A stretch of DNA of 64,000 nt. It comes from Aradus depressus (Eukaryota; Arthropoda; Insecta; Hemiptera; Aradidae). A program made the translations under genes and the position numbers. Positions 1 through 9,890 of this stretch are shown piece after piece. Location of the stretch: contig OY759214.1 of NCBI GenBank assembly GCA_963662175.1, forward strand, positions 10,850,001 to 10,914,000, given 5' to 3'. Below the pieces are notes generated by a model that was not told the origin of the DNA, did not search any database, and worked only from the letters and a program-made list of their open reading frames with translations. Position 1 is the first letter of the stretch. Each line of letters opens with the position of its first letter.

Positions 1-756
1 GAACACTTGAAATTTGACACCAACACGATCATCCTACATAAATATAGAAAACAATTCTACCAACTTGGAAAATGTTGAATACAGTACACATGTCCTAAAT
101 TGGAACTTCTACCCAAGAAAAGTTTAAAGTAATATTGACCTGAAACACGCAACGATAAGCCAAAGTTCATAAAACCTTACATAACTATTTTTGTCTAGGA
201 TTATTGTGGATAAAGTTTTTTTTATGGGTCAGAATTTCGAGAATTAAACTTCAGAGTGTAATGTTTCGAAGGCTGATAACTGGATTAGGCATTTTCTAGG
301 CTGTCTGAAAATCATCTGACCAAACTGTATTATTTCTCACTTTTAAAAAAATACTCAGTTGAATTTACTTATGAATACAATTTGAACTCTTCAAATCCCA
401 ATTAACCATCTAAATTCAGAAAATTCAAACAATTTAAATAATGAGAAAATATGACTCGTCTTTCTTTCAGGATATCGTAAGTGATCTGATTATATAATGC
501 GCGAAGAAAAATAAAACAAGAACTGCGACTTTCTAGTCGAGAAAACGCTAAATTCTCTACCTCTTCTTATTTCTCAAAACCTGTCGTCTCTCTCTTCCGT
601 GTACAAAAATCACTGATACTACAACAGAAGACTTACATAGCTACTTAACAAAATTGCATTTGCATCTTAGATAAGGTTATCAACTTGTAGGGAATCTGTC
701 CTTCCTCCCACTATTGGAAATCATTCGGATATTAAGCCCTAGAAAAAAAAAAACTT
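1..756. other. AT-rich intergenic DNA, nothing recognised
   Basis: No open frame with a recognisable domain, no RNA gene and no repeat family seen elsewhere in the window was found here. A short splice-acceptor-like stretch near 470 is followed within 10 bases by a donor-like site, too close to define an exon. Confidence 0.5.
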
Positions 757-1058
757 AACTTCGCCAGCTATACGAAGTACAAGGGAGTTATGTAATCAGA
801 CAAAAATTCGATGCCGAGTTTCCAACAGAATTTCATGTTTTGCCAATGAGGAGTTAACCTGTTAAATTTAATCGATATCGGCCGAAGGGAAGTGGAAGTT
901 GAAGGGAAAGGGCTCAAATTCATTAACTTTAATAACTGCCGATGTAATGAATTTATCAACACAAAATTTAGTATGAGAATTTAGGAGGGGGAGCGAAAAG
1001 TTAATTGAATAATTCCTTGTGGGGAAGTACATTGCCGGTGATCCACCGACGATTTTTA
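757..1058 (+). repeat. R2 dispersed TIR repeat, short copy
   Basis: The left edge carries the R2 end signature (GCTATACGAAGTA followed by GGGAGTTATGTAATC) and the right edge the other R2 end (GGGGAAGTACATTGCCGGTGAT). The same two ends recur at many places in the window with fairly conserved text between them. No coding capacity is visible, so a MITE-like non-autonomous DNA transposon is the likeliest nature. This copy is internally deleted relative to the roughly 0.9-kb copies. Confidence 0.6.
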
Positions 1059-1642
1059 TTTTCTGTAGTGACATGGCTGAGCTTCAACGAGGTTATATCT
1101 TCTGCTACAAGAGCGCTCTTTCATCTCTCTGAAATATTGAATAGCCTTCACATCTATGACACCGTCGTCGCCTCTTTCTTTTACAATGTTTCTATTAAAT
1201 GAATTTAGTTTTCTATCAATATAAAAAAGTTGTTCGTTCAAGAATAATAAAAGATCTAAACAAGCACATAATGACAAAGACAATGGCTTCTCAAAATTAA
1301 CCGTTATAAAATCAGAAAGAAAGAGAATACTAGTTAAGTGTGGTCAGGCATGACTTTATGAATTTCAACTTTTTGTAATTTCTCTAAATATTATTTATTC
1401 TGTACAACTATTTAATACATTTAAATTATTTTCATACAAAAGTATGCACCAGATAGGCATATACTATTTTTGGAAATTAAACACAGTAAATATGCCTTTG
1501 TATGAGTATTATTCTTTCCCATTTAATCGCAGTAGTATCCATTTTTTAAAATTGTTCTTAAATTATATCAATCATATCCCATACATTTTGATAAATAGAC
1601 AATATCTTAAAAAACATACGTTTTCTTTATTTTTTATAGTTA
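1059..1642. other. Intergenic DNA, nothing recognised
   Basis: AT-rich sequence without a family I recognise. The short open frames here have no recognisable motif or exon signals. Confidence 0.45.
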
Positions 1643-1965
1643 GTGGTTATGACTCATGCCCGGGCTTTAACTACAACCTCATATCGCCTACTACCAGAGC
1701 GCTCTTTAGACACTCTAATGGACATGAGCCCGACTTTACTATGGGAGACCGAAATTTTGCCTACCCTACATTTTTATTCATCTAAGGTAGGAGGAGTCTT
1801 CAACGAGTACCTGATATTGCACTGTCTCGAGACCACCTGAAGAATTTTTTTACCTCCTAGATAAAAAAAACCTCAGGGTCTTCATCTAGGGTAGGGGTCT
1901 TTAACCTGACACCGTACAGGCTCGGGACCATCGCTCAACGTCCCATCCAAAGGGGGGTGCTGAAT
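1643..1965 (-). repeat. tRNA-derived SINE copy (antisense, rearranged)
   Basis: The 3' signature of the window's SINE reads here in antisense (GACTCATGCCCGGGCTTTAA, then CGCCTACTACCAGAGCGCTC). The body contains the motif around GTACAGGCTCGGGACCATCG. An internal segment is duplicated, since the phrase equivalent to GGGTAGGGGTCTTTAAC occurs twice, and the tRNA head is missing. Confidence 0.7.
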
Positions 1966-2915
1966 TTAATTTAAAAAATAAATACTGTTTGTTTATGAAT
2001 TTTAATAATTTTTCTTTAACTTGTATAGTACGTGTAGTAAGGTAAAAATATATGTCTGAAAAGATTACCTGCAAGACAGTTACCTGCTCTTTATTGAGGA
2101 TCTGTTAATCTGAAGGTATTAACTTTGTCATTAACACGCTCCAGTCTAGCCTTTCAGCCTTGAACTTCAAACAGGAATGCATTATGATCAACCTTTCACT
2201 TCATCATTCATGAATAATGCAGTTAATATCATTTTCACAATGTAGCAGGTCTATGTTTGAATATTTTATTTATCTAATGAGTGTGTTTTATTTATGTCAA
2301 GTTTGGACTTAATTACGGACTGTTTCATCTTCACATTCCATGTTTTAGGGCCTTTAAACACATCTCTTATTGTTTCAAACTGAAATCACTTATCACACGA
2401 CAAATGTCTGAACAAATCACCTTCACAACCTGACAACACTTGCACGAAAAAAATAATTTATTAACTTTTTAGGGTTATTTTATATATGAAAATGCTTAGT
2501 TCTTTGCTGGTTGGAGGGTTGTCTTAGCTGATAGAAAAAAGCTCCTGACGCAAAATGAAAATTCTGAAAGAAAAGCCATTAAAATATAAGCCGAGCTTTC
2601 TACAATTAACAATAGAAGTCTCAGAATAGATTTATTTAACGACCGGAGCGAAGTATTTTCCTTTCGACACAGCAGGCTTTGAGCTTGTTTGTATTTTACA
2701 ATATATATCTGTCGCATCTGAGCTCAAGGTCGTGGGTTTGGAGATAAATGCATTTTATATGCATTCAAAGAAAAAAATAGCAATGATTGGGTTACAGTTG
2801 AACCCGCATTTCGAGACCTGCAATTCCATACAGGGCTTCTGTCGGTTGAGGGTGTTCGACATATCCTCCAAGAGGATTTCAGGCAAAAGTCTATATCAAT
2901 AAGCATTACTAAAGA
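1966..2915. other. Intergenic DNA with a tRNA-like SINE scrap
   Basis: Mostly unrecognised AT-rich sequence. A short piece around 2716-2737 matches the SINE head (TCTGAGCTCAAGGTCGTGGG), so a small SINE-head fragment lies just upstream of the fuller SINE copy. No coding region is supported. Confidence 0.45.
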
Positions 2916-3240
2916 ATTGGCTGAGGCTTAATGCGTGCTTGACTTCTGAGCTCAAGGTCGTGGGTTCGTAGCCCGACCGAGGCCCTTAGTTTATTTTATC
3001 TGGGAGGTAAAATAAACTTAAGCACGCCGTCCTTCGGATGGGACGTTAAGCGATGGGCCCGAGCCTGTACGATGTCAGGTACTCGTTAAAGACCCCTACC
3101 CTAGATGAATAAAAATTTAGGGTAGGCAAAATTTAGGACTCCCACAGTAGAGTCGGGCTCATGTCCACCAGAGTGACGAAAGAGCGCTCTGGTAGTAGGC
3201 GATATGACCTCGTAGTTAAAGCCCGGGCATGAGTCATAAA
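2916..3240 (+). repeat. tRNA-derived SINE copy
   Basis: Includes the B-box half of the tRNA-like head (GGTCGTGGGTTCGTAGCCCG), then the SINE body through GAGCCTGTACGATGTCAGGT and the 3' signature GCCCGGGCATGAGTCATAA. The A-box half is degraded. This is one of the more complete copies in the window and helps define the consensus body. Confidence 0.8.
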
Positions 3241-4105
3241 ACCCAACCCAACTTCTGTCGCATCTTGTCACAGATTTACACCAAATTTTGTATCAATGTT
3301 AATTAGTTCACCGGACAAAAATCTAGTGTTTTTGGTTACAATCAACAAAGTCACTTAACAAATAATTACAGCGAACAGCTGTTGTCAGTTATACTGTTGT
3401 AAATATTTTTCTGAAATAATTGAAACGTATTTTAAGAACTTATAGAAAATTACATTTTTTACAATTAAAAAAAAGAATAATACAATATTAAAAACAATTT
3501 TTAGAATGAAATTGACTGCAGTGAGTCAGTTCCAAATAATACAAAGCATTATATTTATTATTATTCAAAAGGCAGTGCCATTGTAAAATAGATTTACTGA
3601 AATTGAATAATGTAAACCTAATTTTCTTTGGTATTCTTTCGTATTTTATTCATTGTTGGATTATTTTTCTTTTTTTTTAAATATGATGAAAAATATTATT
3701 TCATTAATTCTTTAGTTATTTATTTGCTTTTTAATGTTTTGAATGTATTTTCTGTTTAAGCAAATAGAAAATTAGATATCTTTGTTATATTTCACAAGCA
3801 ATTAAGTTTATATTTATTTGTTATTCCATTACTTACTATAAGATATTTTTATTTTAAACCAATAATATGAAGTTTCATTTCGTATACATTAGGAAGGACA
3901 ACACCTATTGATTGTCGACCAAAACGGCCAGAGGGAAGGGGAGAGAAATGTTAAAATACAGCTAATAAAGGACTGAACACTCTCCTGAGATGGGGTTCTG
4001 TACCTATTTAGAATCATATCGACAAAACAATTGATTATATCCCCTGAAGCTAGAGTGCCAGTAGTTCAGAGGTAACGTGCGGACGAAACCCTAAAAAAAA
4101 AAATA
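3241..4105. other. AT-rich intergenic DNA, nothing recognised
   Basis: Long T- and A-rich stretch without open frames of note. A short R2-like phrase (around 3890-3960, GACGACACCTATTGATT-like) suggests an old R2 fragment, but its edges cannot be placed. Confidence 0.4.
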
Positions 4106-4287
4106 GAAACCTGTATCAGGTCGTTCTATGGATGGAACGTTAGGTAATGGTCCCGAGCCTGTACGATGTCAGGTACTCGTTTAAAACCCTTATCTCAGGG
4201 AACTAAACCTAGGTATTTTGGAGTCCTACAGTAGGGATATATTAGTAGGCGATATGAAATCATAGTTGAAGCCCGGGCATGAGTCAA
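4106..4287 (+). repeat. tRNA-derived SINE fragment
   Basis: Contains the SINE body (GGTCCCGAGCCTGTACGATG) and the 3' end (GCCCGGGCATGAGTCA) but no tRNA head. Internally shortened compared with the 2916-3240 copy. Confidence 0.7.
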
Positions 4288-5189
4288 ATAACGTTTCCTC
4301 CTTTCTGATCTGAAAAAGTGAAGGTTTTCTTTCTCCCAGGGCCGCGTCTAATGGGATGGAATACGTGCACCATTCACGCGGGCGACCAGACGCCAAACTG
4401 GGGGCAGTCTATGGGGCATGCCTCCACCCCCTCGATCAGAGTCACCCTAAGAGGCGTCAGATCATCTTATTAGTTATTCATGCTGCACTCGGGCGGCCAA
4501 CTACTTAGGCGCGGCCCTGCTTCCTTCTCATTAAGAAGAAAGATCATTCTAACATTTCTGGCTCGAATATGCGATGTTAACCCTCCCCTGTTCAAACGAT
4601 GTCAGGAGTGTGTCCAGAACTGGGACGTGGTCCAGGCAAGATGTACCCACCGCAATCGCCTCAGTCACAGGAATGCAAAAAAGAGGAAACCGGTTGTAAA
4701 CCCCCCTCTAAGACCTGTTTTTGCATTTGATGCCGTGATACTGGAAGGATGTAAATGGGGGGAGACCCACTGACTTCGTTTATATATTCCGGTTTAGATG
4801 CACTAAAAACACAACTAATTTCAAGAAATAAATAGAGATCATTCATGCAATGACATTTCATGAGAAATACTAACTGTACATTATAATGAAGATGTGAAGT
4901 TTGCTCTACAATGATATGGTAGTTTAATTAACTTTAGAACATCCATTTCCATATGTAAATGGGTGGATGGTGCCCATTGTTCAAAAAGAGAAAGGAGCAC
5001 TAAAGTGTAAGGTTCGGAACTTTTTTTTACTTAAACATTTTTTTTTTGTCTTATAAAAGTTGGTCGCAACTGTTGCCATATCGCAACAACCAGCTACCAA
5101 GAGGGCGTGATGGATAGTGGAGGAGTAGCCTGAGAGGGGAAGGCCACCCAGGGGTACCTCCTAAGGGCGAAATGTGAAAACAATGAATG
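4288..5189. other. Intergenic DNA with a GC-richer patch
   Basis: The 4310-4780 portion is less AT-rich than its surroundings and holds a 97-codon open frame at 4480-4773 (+) with no recognisable domain. I do not call it a gene. It may be part of an old transposon or a ribosomal-like or SINE-like repeat not seen elsewhere in the window. Confidence 0.35.
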
Positions 5190-5716
5190 GGGACATTAGG
5201 GATGGTTAAGTTTCACGAAGTGAGGGGTTGAATGAAATGAAAAATACATTTTTAATCTGGAATGGAAGTCCCTTAAGAATACATATTGCTTCAAGCAAAC
5301 GGCGTTGTACTTGTAGGTAGTACTCTTCATTGATCGTTTGACCTTGTGGCAAGAACTCATGGTGCACTATGCCGTTTAAATCGAAACACACAGTGAGCAT
5401 GACCTTCACATTTGACCGCACTTGTCGAGCTTTCATACCGCTCGTAAACCCTAGTTTTACTCATAGCAGACTCACCAAAAGCAATATTTAACATTTCTAA
5501 AACTTTGCTGCACTTTATTCCATTCTTATAGCAAAATTTAATCCAAATTCTCTGATCCATTTTGTAAACACCACGTACCAAAACACATGTAACCTCTTTG
5601 ACAGCAGACTAAACATCCGGTTTGGGTAACAATGTACAGATACTTTTCAGACATGTTTACTAACACAACAAAATCCGTGTAATTACAAAATTCCCATTAT
5701 TTTTTGAACACACCTC
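5190..5716 (-). pseudogene. mariner-like transposase remnant
   Basis: Two overlapping minus-strand frames carry diagnostic mariner transposase pieces. The N-terminal helix-turn-helix segment (FCYKNGIKCSKVLEMLNIAFGESAMSKTRVYE region, about 5430-5560) is followed by the central catalytic-domain segment with VHHEFLPQGQTIN (about 5330-5370). A deletion and frame change join them: the linker and first catalytic Asp region are missing, and nothing of the C-terminal half remains. The right edge near 5716 reads on the minus strand as CGAGGTGTGTTCAAAAAATA, resembling the terminal inverted repeat of this mariner group, and is followed by TA, the expected target dinucleotide. The left end is truncated. 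It is a dead fragment. Confidence 0.8.
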
Positions 5717-5847
5717 GTACGTACAAATAACCTTTGATTCTCTAGATCAATTTAATGATAGCACATTAATCTTTATTACATATGTTTCCATATTTTTAAA
5801 GACGATTTTCTTTTATTTATTTATTTTATTTTTTGTTTCTTCCACAG

Positions 5848-5946
5848 ACAAACGATTACTACTGTTCCAGTTCTCAAGACTCTGGATGGTTCCCCACGAA
5901 ACAGATGGCCTATCAGATTAAAATTAATAAATTAACCGTTATTCAG
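5848..5946 (+). other. possible internal exon of a host gene
   Basis: A strong polypyrimidine tract ending CTTCCACAG precedes 5848, and CAG|GTCAGT follows 5946. The 99 bases between are a whole number of codons and one frame is open throughout, beginning TNDYYCSSSQDSG. The pattern fits a phase-0 internal exon, but no neighbouring exon was found and the peptide is not one I recognise. A chance match is quite possible. Confidence 0.25.
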
Positions 5947-5982
5947 GTCAGTATTGAGTACGATATGCCCTAAAGTACACCG

Positions 5983-6341
5983 AGGGTTTTTACTTCCCCA
6001 GCTATAGTATAGGGGAAGTTATGTAATATTACGTTTTCGCTCTCAGAGCTAAAACTCAAAATTTGACTTACATAGTCGCTTCTGAATCCTCAAACTAAAT
6101 TTTGTATCGATACATTTACATTGGCAGTTATTAGGATATTTGAGTCAATCCTCCCTCCACTGATCCTCCCTTCCCTTCGGCCGATTACGCTTAAAATTAA
6201 TAGGTGTCGTCCTTATGAGGAGTTAAAACGTAATTGATTAATTTGATTGCTCGATTTTGGAATCAGGAGGTCGGAAAACATAAACTTCCGTTGAAAAATC
6301 AGTATCGAATTTCTGCCCGATTACATAACTTCACCTGTTCT
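5983..6341 (+). repeat. R2 dispersed TIR repeat copy
   Basis: Begins with TACTTCCCCAGCTATAGTAT and ends with the mirror phrase ATTACATAACTTC before a 21-base T run (6341-6361). It contains the internal R2 phrases for the spontaneous segments around ATCGATACATTTACATTGGC and CTTCGGCCGATT. It is probably a foldback arrangement with both ends of the same type. Confidence 0.55.
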
Positions 6342-6825
6342 TTTTTTTTTTTTTTTTTTTTAAAGAACTCTTGTTTATTCGGTATATTTACAATCAGTTA
6401 AAATGTAACTATAAGTAAATTTGATGACAGTAAGTATAAAAAAATAATAATAAAAAATAATAAATGGCAATATACACAAAATAAGATAAAATAAAATAAT
6501 CTACAAAATAATACAATCTGCACAAAAACAGTAAGTAGAAATGCTGACTATAAGAATACATGTATACAGGTAATACAAAATAGTTAAAACAAATAATGAG
6601 AAGCAAGAGAGAAATGAACCTGAATATGTAGAAAATAATAGAATATATACAAAAATAAATATATAATACATGTAAACTCCATTTAACGTCACTCGATTTA
6701 ACGACAAACTCCCTAAAACATATAAATTACTTGAATCTGGTTGGTTTACCTTGTTGTCCATACAATGATACACTCTATGTAGCATCACACCCACTCTAAA
6801 TAACGTCAACAATACGTCATTACTA
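6342..6825. other. AT-rich DNA, nothing recognised
   Basis: T-run at 6341-6361 followed by A-rich sequence. Open frames across it are low-complexity Tyr/Phe/Leu-rich translations and are not credible genes. Confidence 0.45.
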
Positions 6826-7410
6826 CAGTGCCGGATTAAGCCAGCGTGGGGCATGTAGCAAATTCTGTCAAGAGGCCCTTGGTTTGCTTTAGGTTCTCGA
6901 GTTTAGGGTATTAAACAGAACAAAACTGTTACAAATAAACTTTTCTGGATTTAATATGGGCAAATTTAGAGATAACACTTTCACTATCGACTTCTTTAAG
7001 CAAATCATGCTCTATATTCATCAAAGTGAAATGATTAAGACGTTCTTGGCCCATCATGTTCCTTAACTCATTTTTAATACGTTTTAATGTTGAAAAAGAA
7101 CGTTCGCCACTGCAATTAGTGATCATGAGAGACAAGTAAATGCGCAAGGCAATTTCTACGTTTGGGAAACACGATTCTAAAGATATACCATATAAATGTA
7201 AATGATTAATTTCAGATAAGATTTAACGTGACTAAATCGAGTTTTATATTTTTAGGTGGGAGTAAAGCATAGCCTAAGCGCTTCGCGCTTAAGGCATGCA
7301 AAATATTTTTACGCTCCTATCTAAATTGATATTTTTTTACGGTCAGACAGGCGTTGGAGCGCGGGGCCCGTAGCATTGGCTACTCTTGCTACGTGGCTAA
7401 TCCGGCACAG
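6826..7410. mobile_element. short non-autonomous hAT element
   Basis: A 585-bp element has hAT-like terminal inverted repeats: CAGTGCCGGATTAAGCCA at the left, and its near-complement TGGCTAATCCGGCACAG at the right. It is flanked by 8-bp direct repeats (CATTACTA left, CATTACTG right, one mismatch), the target-duplication length expected for hAT transposons. Only the C-terminal piece of a transposase survives inside, so it is an internally deleted derivative. Confidence 0.8.
6929..7147 (-). pseudogene. hAT transposase C-terminal dimerisation fragment
   Basis: The 72-residue minus-strand frame contains SGERSFSTLKRIKNELR followed by a segment of the form RLNHFTLMNIEHDLL. These are hallmarks of the hAT C-terminal dimerisation domain found in hAT transposases and ZMYM-type domesticated relatives. 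There is no ATG at the start and no zinc finger or catalytic domain, so it is the 3' end of a deleted transposase carried in the surrounding hAT element. Confidence 0.8.
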
Positions 7411-7679
7411 CATTACTGAGTAATAAATAGTACTTTCAAGTTGCTGAAATTAATTACGTTCTTTTGTTTGTTATTTTGTTGCTTTATTGTCTAGCACGTA
7501 TTTATCTCGACTGTCGGCATCATACGTACCGAAGATTTTAAGAAATTCGTTCTTTTGTTTGTTGTGATTACCTTAAAATACTGGAGCAGCAAAAAACGTC
7601 AGATGAAGATAACAGACTATACGCAATAAGCGTTGTTATTTGTATCAATACTTTTGAGCCCGATTGAATAATAGGCTAT

Positions 7680-8650
7680 GTGGCGTCCCAAAATTTTGAA
7701 CGGTAGGGGGAGTTGTAAGGGGGGCCTAAGTATATAAATAGTCCTACCTCATTAACGGTTGGTCGGATTGTCACGAAATTTCACATGTAGTATTTTTAAA
7801 GGCCAAATTGAAAAATATTGTGTGTGGCGTCCCGAAGTTTTGAACGGGTGGGGGGGGGGGCTAAGTATAAATATAGAGCTAGCTCATTAACGGTTGATCG
7901 TATTGTCACGAAATTTCCCATGTAGTATTCCTGAAGGCCAAATATAAAAATAAGATGTGTGGTGTCCCAAAGTTTTGAACGGGTGGGGGGGTTGAGGGGG
8001 GGGGGGGGGCTAAGTATAAATATAGAGCTAGCTCATTAACGGTTGATCGTATTGTCACGAAATTTCCCATGTAGTATTCCTGAAGGCCAAATAGAAAAAT
8101 AAGGTGTGTGGCGTCCCAAAGTTTTGAACGGGAGGGGGGGTTGTGGGGGGGGGGGGTGGGGGGGGCTAAGTATAAATATGGTGCTAGCTCAATAACGGTT
8201 GGTCGTATTGTCATGGAATTTCACATGTAGTATTCTTAAAAGCCAAATAGAAATATAGGGTGTATAAGTCACAAAATTTTGAACGGGAGGATGGATTGAT
8301 GGGGGCCTAAGTATAAGTATAGTGATAAGTCATTAACGGATGATCGGATTGTCACGCATTTCACATGTAGTATTCATAAAGGCCAAATAGAAAAATAGGG
8401 TGTTTGACATCAAACAATTGTGAACGGGAGGGGGGTTATGAGGGTAGGCCTAAATTTGAAGATAGTGATAGGTCATTAACGGATGATTGGATTGTCATGG
8501 AATTTCACATGTAGTATTTTTGATGGCCAAATAGGAAAATACACTATTTGACATCTTAAAAATTTGGGAGGGGGGGGGGCTAAGCATAAAAATAATGCTG
8601 AATGATTAAAGGGTAATCGGATTGTCATGAATTTCACATGTAGTAGTAGT
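7680..8650 (+). repeat. degenerate ~150-bp tandem repeats with G runs
   Basis: Successive units contain GTGTGGCGTCCCAAAGTTTT, a G-rich tract, GCTAAGTATAAATATAG, a phrase like CTCATTAACGGTTGATCG and CACATGTAGTATTC. About six to seven diverged units are visible. Long uninterrupted G runs (for example near 7995-8010 and 8137-8165) could form quadruplexes. Antisense translations give proline runs that are not genes. Confidence 0.7.
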
Positions 8651-8654
8651 AACT

Positions 8655-9890
8655 GTGTATTCGCTGTGGGATTCACTGTTGCAAGACTACTATTTACTAG
8701 CTGTGATGCCCAGTGTTCCTAACTATGTAGTATCTATGGGGTCCGCTGTTGCAAGGCACAAACTAGATGTGGTGCTCAGCGTTCCGAACTTCGTACTAGC
8801 TGTGGGGTCCGCTGTTGCAAGGCACAAACTAAATGTGGTGCTCAGCGTTCCTAACTTCGTACTAGCTGCGGGGTCCGCTGTTGCAACGCACATACTAGAT
8901 GTAGTGCCCAGGGTTCCTAACTTCGTACTAGCTGTGGGGTCCGCTGTTGCAAGGCACTTACTAGCTGTGATGCCCAGCGTTCCTAACTTCGTACTAGCTG
9001 TGGGGTCCGCTGTTGCAAGGCACTTACTAGCTGTGATGCCCAGCGTTCCTAACTTCGTACTAGCTGTGGGGTCCGCTGTTGCAAGGCACATACTAGATGT
9101 AGTGCCCAGGGTTCCTAACTTCGTACTAGCTGTAGGGTCCGCTGTTGCAAGGCACATACTAGATGTGGTGCCCAGGGTTCCTAACTACGTACTAGCTGTG
9201 GTGTCCGCTGTTGCAAGGCACATACTAGATATGGTGCTCAGCGTTCCTAACTTCGAACTAGCTGTGGGGTCCGCTGTTGCAAGGCACATACCAGATGTGG
9301 TGCTCAGCGTTCCTAATTTCGTACTAGCTGTGGGGTCCGCTGTTGCAAGGCACAAACTATCTATGGTGCTCAGCGTTCCTAACTTCGTACTAGCTGTGGG
9401 GTCCGCCGTCGCAAGGCACATACTAGATGTAGTGCCCAGGGTTCCTAACTTCGTACTAGCTGTAGGGTCCGCTGTTGCAAGGCACATACTAGATGTGGTG
9501 CCCAGGGTTCCTAACTACGTACTAGCTGTGGTGTCCGCTGTTGCAAGGCACATACTAGATATGGTGCTCAGCGTTCCTAACTTCGAACTAGCTGTGGGGT
9601 CCGCTGTTGCAAGGCACATACCAGATGTGGTGCTCAGCGTTCCTAATTTCGTACTAGCTGTGGGGTCCGCTGTTGCAAGGCACAAACTATCTATGGTGCT
9701 CAGCGTTCCTAACTTCGTACTAGCTGTGGGGTCCGCCGTCGCAAGGCACATACTAGCTGTGGTCACAAGCGTTCTTGAGTACGCACTGGCTAGGATGTCC
9801 AGCGAAGCTAAGTATTCACTAGCTGTGGTTTCCGCCGTTGAAAGGCGCATACTAGCTGTGGTGCCCAGGGGTCCTAAAAACTTACTAGCG
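8655..9890 (+). repeat. 66-bp minisatellite (about 18 units), open in frame
   Basis: The unit contains GTACTAGCTGTGGGGTCCGC then TGTTGCAAGGCACATACTAG and a phrase ending CAGCGTTCCTAACTTC. Because 66 is divisible by three and the unit has no stop in some frames, it yields a long open frame of 22-residue repeats (consensus like VPNFVLAVGSAVARH). Three separate minus-strand frames of about 100-144 residues also run through it. The plus frame starts at GTG, not ATG. A 330-bp block (5 units) is duplicated nearly exactly, at about 9087-9416 and 9417-9746. I read it as a noncoding minisatellite. Confidence 0.8.

Noticed and set aside
470..490. Micro-exon between TTTCTTTCAG and GTAAGT
   Set aside because: Only about six bases between the two sites; almost certainly chance.
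4480..4773. 97-codon open frame
   Set aside because: No recognisable domain, promoter or splice context; left as unassigned DNA.
7851..8165. G-run stretches as regulatory quadruplexes
   Set aside because: Possible structurally, but they belong to degenerate Helitron repeats and there is no gene nearby to regulate.
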